Source: Pochonia chlamydosporia 170 (taxonomy: Eukaryota; Ascomycota; Sordariomycetes; Hypocreales; Clavicipitaceae). Taken from it: DNA of 64,000 bases. Below are positions 59,555 to 64,000 of the stretch, in pieces. The stretch spans positions 558,001 through 622,000 of the forward strand of contig NW_019154043.1 in NCBI RefSeq assembly GCF_001653235.2, read 5' to 3'. The notes under the pieces were generated by a model. The model was not told the origin of the DNA. It made no database searches and worked only from the letters and a program-made list of their open reading frames with translations. Positions within the stretch are counted from its first letter, which is position 1, and the number at the start of each line of letters is the position of its first letter. A program made the position numbers and the translations under genes.

Positions 59555-60830
59555 TAATCTCTATTTAGAGTTAAATTTTATTTTTAGCACCTATAAATAA
59601 TTATTTGCCTTATTTGCTAAGATTAGAGGCTAAATTACTTTAAATAGGAAGGCAGGTTAGCCTAGCTTAAATACAGTTAGCTACCTTATATAGTTAGCTA
59701 TCTTTAAGTTTATATATATTTAACGTCTTAAAATAAAGAGAGTAAAATAATCCTAGCTTATTAGGCTAGGATTATTACAGTATAACCCTAAACTTAGTAT
59801 CTAAGCTGCTATAAATATATATTGCCTTACTTAATAAGGGGACATATTATACCGCAAAGATTATATACTATATTATAATAGTTACTTAATCTACTAGTAC
59901 TTCTCCTCTTTTTATCTTTTACCTGATCTACTAACTTATCTAAAACTACTAGAAAGACTAGTTTAGGCTACAGCAAGAAACGCTAATATAACTAGCTAGT
60001 AATTAGCAAATAGGTTAGCTCTACGCGAGTAATTCTAGCTATAAAACCTGTCCTAGCTGCTAGTTAAGAAGACCTACTAAAGCTAAGCTATCGTGAAACC
60101 TATTCGCTAGTATCTATAGATCTATAGCTGCCTTACCTATAGTTATATAACTTAATTATAAGACTAGGTTACTCCCTATTACCCTGCTTTTTATTTATAA
60201 CCTTAATAAACTTTTAAGCTTAAGCAATTAATTGCTTGGAGATTTAGAGCTATAAATAGGTTTAGTAGATAAAGCAGAAATTAGCAATTTTCTATTTATC
60301 TTAAATCCTAAGCCTAAATTACTATAAGAAATAGATTAACTAATAACCTTTAGCATTATTTATATAAGTTATAAAATAATAACCCTCTTCCTACTATATA
60401 GCCTATATTTAACCCTACTATAGGTAAATATAGTGCTAAGATTATATCACTATCTTGTTTAGAAGATGTGTCTTTAGAAAAGAGCGCAAAGGAGAACTTA
60501 CTTACATCTATAAAGAGACTACCTCTTACTTCTTTAATTATTAGGCCGTTATTTATTATAAGTCTATAACAGCACGTACCTGTAATAGTTAATAAGGCAG
60601 TAATAGAAAACCCTAGGATAACGCTTACCATAATTGCAAAAGAGAGTAATAAGCAGAAGAGAGCTAGCAAAATTATACGCTCTAGCCATAAAATAGGCTT
60701 AAAGAATAAATAATTTACATTATATTATTAAAGGGAGCTTAGTAAACATATAATAGTTTTAAAATTAGCTTACTCTACCTCTAACCTAAGTAGATAGAAA
60801 ACACAATACAAATATAACTAAGTCCTTTAG
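59555..60830. repeat. RIP-mutated repeat sequence, right part of AT-rich island
   Basis: AT-rich and TpA-rich as on the left of the gypsy element, probably the other half of the sequence it split. Apart from one 104-codon open stretch at 60670-60356 nothing is readable. Composition becomes normal again after about 60,830. Confidence 0.75.
60356..60670 (-). other. Open frame of 104 codons in the AT-rich block, status uncertain
   Basis: Free of stops for 315 nt in a region where stops are dense, and protein-like: a hydrophobic start (LALFCLLLSFAIMVSVILGF), a soluble middle (FALFSKDTSSKQDSDIILAL) and a second hydrophobic run (YLPIVGLNIGYIV). It begins with TTG rather than ATG, so it would need an upstream exon. 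It may be a fragment of a membrane protein gene caught in the block; T-rich codons by themselves give hydrophobic residues, so chance is also possible. Confidence 0.3.
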
Positions 60831-60931
60831 GTTGCGTATGTCTACCTGTCTACTCTTTGGTTTGCTTGCTAATATTATAACATATTTACTGTTACTAAGT
60901 TTTTAAGTGCGTTAAAGGCATTTGGTTTGCG

Positions 60932-60960
60932 AAATATCTTGGTTAAATACCAAGATATTT
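60932..60960. repeat. Perfect inverted repeat, 12-bp arms and 5-nt loop
   Basis: AAATATCTTGGT (60932-60943), loop TAAAT, then ACCAAGATATTT (60949-60960). It lies at the right edge of the AT-rich block. A little further on, AAAACCGACT is repeated (about 60,980-61,000) and GTTTCATATGAA occurs twice (about 61,027-61,070). Confidence 0.9.
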
Positions 60961-61110
60961 GGGACGCATTAGCGGTATATAAAACCGACTAAAACCGACT
61001 AAAACATATAAAACTGGGAAAGTTACAGTTTCATATGAACCTGGGTCTAGGGGCTATTTTAGTTTCATATGAAACAGTATGAAACGACACGCGTGGCTAT
61101 CCATCACTGT

Positions 61111-61320
61111 CTAGACGTCTTGTTTTGCGAGACGAAGATGGCCTTTCATACCTAGTAGGCGCTCAATACCCCAAACGCTGGAGCAGCTCCAAGACCTAAC
61201 ATCACATACCTCGTACCAACCACTGTTGACATTTTTTTGGCGAATCCTTTTCCATGCCTCTAAATAAATAAATCCCTTGTAACCCTGTTCATCAAAAGGC
61301 CGGGCTGCTACCGCGCACAC
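61111..61320 (-). other. Short open frame, doubtful exon
   Basis: 69 codons from an ATG at 61320 (MCAVAARPFDEQGYKGFIYL). It has a good donor-like GTATGTGATG after NSGWYE near 61,210, so the first 37 codons could be an exon of a small gene whose remainder I cannot find. No domain recognised. Confidence 0.2.
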
Positions 61321-61522
61321 ATGGTATAAGCTAAGTAACCTTATTAGCAGCCTTCTTCTATCTCCTGGATGTTTGGAGAAAGATTATTGCATCTCTCCCT
61401 GCTATCGTGGGCAAATATAAGACGCGTGGCGAGGACGTCGATACTATTTAACAACATGTCCGTGTTAGCCAGGTCTGGTTATTATTAATATACAGGCGTG
61501 TAGAAAGTAGAGAATAAACTCA

Positions 61523-62338
61523 CTACATAACAATAGGGAATAGACACTCTAGTGTATATATAAATATATCAATGTCGAAGGCTACCCCTTCTAGCCACCC
61601 AGAATCGCCGACAAATACCGCCATTACGGTGCGCGAGATGCCGATTAGCACCATCGTGGCGACGCGGATCTCGCTACTACGCATGAGGTAGCGGTATAGC
61701 CTACTGCCTCTTAACTGTGCCGATGTTGATAACCGGAGTCCCTCGAGGAATTTCCTTAGCAAGAACACGGCGCTTACGCACTCGACGAGCGCGATGGCTA
61801 AGTAGTAGCCAAAGTGTATGTGGTTGTCTATGGCCTGAGGAAAGAGGCGAGATTCCATGGCACGACCCACACTTGACGCTATCATAACGGCCTTCATAGC
61901 CACGATAACGAGCATTAACGCCCAGAATAGAGTTAGGAAGAGCATGCGCTCGCCGCCGCCAAGGATATGGCGTAGGACCAGAAAGCTATAGAAAGGGAGT
62001 CCAGCTTCTTGAATCTAGAGAAGTAGGCAGATCAGACTATTATGCTAGTTGCATGCAATATAGTAAGTCAGACTCACCAGCCAAGCGAGATCCGCGAATA
62101 CGCCAGCGATAGCTCTATTAATGGTTGGATGGTCCGGCATAGAGGTATAATAAGATAAACCATTAGCTAAACAAACCGCAGCAGAGTTAACAATCGGGAC
62201 TAAGATAAGACCCTGAAACTCGCCTATAACACCAGCGACTATAAAACCAATAAGAGTGTTGTTAAGCCCGATAGCGCTTAGGATGCCCCATATTGTGTGG
62301 AAAAAGGACGGTACTTCTATAACTACCCTTAGCGCCAT
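61523..62338 (-). CDS. Fungal multi-pass membrane protein, possibly receptor-like
   Basis: Two exons, 62338-62078 and 62014-61523, phase 0, give 250 aa with about seven hydrophobic segments. The intron has a GTGAGT donor and a CTCTAG acceptor. Notable segments: SFFHTIWGILSAIGLNNTLI; the polar loop YYTSMPDHPTINRAIAGVFA; HFGYYLAIALVECVSAVFLL; and the C-terminal YRYLMRSSEIRVATMVLIGI followed by IYTLECLFPIVM. The RSSEIRVAT and YTLECLFP segments recall uncharacterised fungal seven-helix proteins sometimes annotated as receptor-like; that is memory, not a search. The protein ends abruptly at TLECLFPIVM and may be shortened by a TAG arising from RIP near the block. Start is ATG 62338; an upstream in-frame TTG is not used. 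Confidence 0.65.
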
Positions 62339-62430
62339 AATATTTAAACTGAGGAGTCTAAATAGCAATTAGTTTTGATGGCAGGACGCTGACTTTTATT
62401 AGATTCCATCCGGGCCCTTGCAATGTATTT

Positions 62431-62470
62431 ATGGGATGGGTGGGATGGGATGGGTGGGATGGGATGGGGG
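62431..62470 (+). repeat. G-rich minisatellite (GGGAT / GGGTGGGAT)
   Basis: Runs of three or more G separated by one or two bases over 40 bp (ATGGGATGGGTGGGATGGGA type). It has more than four G-tracts, enough for a G-quadruplex on the plus strand. It lies about 95 bp upstream of the membrane protein start codon. Confidence 0.9.
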
Positions 62471-62658
62471 CTTGTGTCCTGTGCCGGCTTGAGCTCATTA
62501 ATGTTCAGAGCCACGGGTGACTATAGCTGTCACACTTCACGACGTGCTTGCATAACTGAGCAAGAATCGGGCAGAAGATCCCCTGTGAACCGGGCAACGA
62601 GAGACTCTTGATTCTCTATCTAAAAGAGCGAAATTATGCGACATTATATACTTGTTGG

Positions 62659-62684
62659 AATACTGCTGCTTACGCAGCAGTATT
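62659..62684. repeat. Perfect inverted repeat, 11-bp arms and 4-nt loop
   Basis: AATACTGCTGC (62659-62669), loop TTAC, then GCAGCAGTATT (62674-62684). No terminator-like T-run follows; the role is unknown. Confidence 0.9.
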
Positions 62685-62699
62685 ATGATTTTCTATTGC

Positions 62700-63279
62700 C
62701 ACTTTGCCACCCGTGCAATACACTTGCGTGTTCACTCAATTGAGGCAGCTTCATCTGACAATAGCACACTGTGCTTGCTTTAAATGAGCGACCTGATCTT
62801 GACAATAGCAATAGTACCAGGCCGAGACAGATTGCTTTTGACAGCCACTCATGCCATTAAACGCCGGAACGCCATGCTATCTAAAGTTATATACATATGC
62901 GTGCCGCGAAGTAGTCTAGACACTAACTTACACAAACAACCAGATCTTGGCACCCTATCACAACGACCACAGGAGTAGTGTTATGGAACTTTGTAGGAGA
63001 TATTGATAGCTTAACGTTATCGACGAATAGCCCATTTCGAGCTATCGAGTCTTAGCGTGCGTTAAATGGAATAGTAGTGGTGGTGGCTTACACTGATAAC
63101 TGTCCAGACCGTGAAGCTGCATTCTAAAACCAGCCCATTCTCTCAATGCCGCTATTGGTGGTTATATATACATACTCCTTGGCACTCATCGGCGGCAACG
63201 AGTAACCCAAGGACAAGCGTCAAAAGCCAAAACGCCATTTCCTGCACACTCAGTGGCCTTTTTTTTTTTTTTTGGTGTG

Positions 63280-63342
<63 letters not shown>

Positions 63343-64000
63343 GTGTATATGTGTGGTGCAGCCATAACCTATATTCTTTGGAAGGAGCTAGGAGCTTTGC
63401 ACTCGGCACAAGCTTGGTGGCGGATTGTTAGACACAGTGGCAGATCGCAAGACGGGCATTTTGACAGCACACTTGCCACGCGCACACCACCACCACTCAG
63501 CCGAATGATGTTCGCAACGTCTGCCGTAGAGTTAAGCGCAGCCGTCGCATACGTATGCTTTAGGGGAAGTACTAACTACTGTAGCTTGCCAGACCGGACA
63601 AGCGTCGCCGATGCAGAGGAACATTAGAGGATCACCCTATTCCTCTGCCTCCTATTGGCAGAAGCGACAGCAGATGACGCGAACGTCATAAGCGAAAGTG
63701 TCCTCGTCTTCTTTACCATCGCAAATCAGCAGCTATTCCGCGCATAAGACTTTGTCGCACGCAGAACAGGCTGCAAGAAGCGGTTTAAGCGGGTTAATAA
63801 CGCGCTATTATTCGCAGCATAGGCCGCAGAAGATCTCATAGTTATAATCGAGACATCGTAAGAGCAGATCCACCCCCTGTTTACTGTAGCTTGCCTAGGG
63901 ACTAGATAACCGGTTGCACTTCTTGCAAGCCGCTAATGGTGCCACGCAGTCTGGGCACGTTCTGGATACGGATGTCGTTAAAGACTTAACCTCTAATTTG
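62700..64000. other. No gene recognised
   Basis: 1.3 kb of normal composition without a supported reading frame. It contains a T-run and GT microsatellite at 63,259-63,355. Confidence 0.5.
63259..63355. repeat. T-run followed by GT microsatellite
   Basis: A run of about 15 T (63,259-63,273) and then GT repeats broken only by TATA units up to 63,355. Open frames of poly-Val/Cys or poly-His/Thr here are products of the repeat and not genes. Confidence 0.95.

Noticed and set aside
63111..63627. Frames with poly-Val/Cys or poly-Thr/His
   Set aside because: They are translations of the GT microsatellite.
63560..64000. Plus-strand quasi-frame with several TAG/TAA stops, considered as a RIP-decayed gene
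   Set aside because: Stops occur about once per 20 codons, as expected by chance in DNA of this composition, and they are not limited to TAG.

Overview
This window is nuclear DNA of a filamentous ascomycete, most likely a sordariomycete. The group call is inferred from compact genes with 50-70 nt GT-AG introns and CTAAC-like branch points, several fungal Zn2Cys6 regulators, recognisable PAN3, LSM7, RIM2, HEM3 and UBX-domain orthologues, and a repeat block with the C-to-T decay typical of repeat-induced point mutation (RIP). I cannot name the species.

From 1 to about 20.4 kb lies a mainly housekeeping segment: a VHS/GAT trafficking protein (cut by the left edge), a UBA-UAS-UBX membrane protein, PAN3, LSM7, a protein with a C-terminal zinc cluster, a RIM2-type mitochondrial nucleotide carrier, an MFS monocarboxylate-type transporter and a small secreted protein. 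After a 3-kb gap, 23.4 to 46.0 kb is accessory metabolism and regulation. It holds a Zn2Cys6 activator, a bacterial-looking GNAT acetyltransferase, a membrane-anchored multicopper oxidase and a second Zn2Cys6 activator. Next come a divergent NCS1 permease/hydantoinase pair (uptake plus ring opening of a hydantoin-like compound), then a DUF1772 membrane protein, a SAM methyltransferase, an MFS transporter and a third Zn2Cys6 regulator. Promoters in this last group share GTTCGG words and TATA boxes. HEM3 (porphobilinogen deaminase) follows at 46.1-47.2 kb.

From about 48.0 to 60.8 kb the sequence becomes very AT-rich, TpA-rich and stop-filled: a RIP-mutated transposon island. Inside it is a structurally complete Ty3/gypsy element (52,397-59,554) with 224-bp LTRs, TG/CA ends and a TAATC target duplication. 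Its gag-pol is on the minus strand. On the opposite strand, between the end of pol and the 3' LTR, sits a separate decayed gene with its own TATA box, pyrimidine tract and three phase-consistent introns. All ten of its in-frame stops are TAG, the product expected from RIP of CAG. I regard this antisense, intron-bearing cargo gene as the most unusual object in the window.

From 60.8 to 64 kb composition returns to normal. One multi-pass membrane protein gene is visible, with hairpins, a G-rich minisatellite and a GT microsatellite; the last 1.6 kb shows no gene. All exon coordinates were worked out by hand from reading frames and splice signals; no alignment or database search was run.
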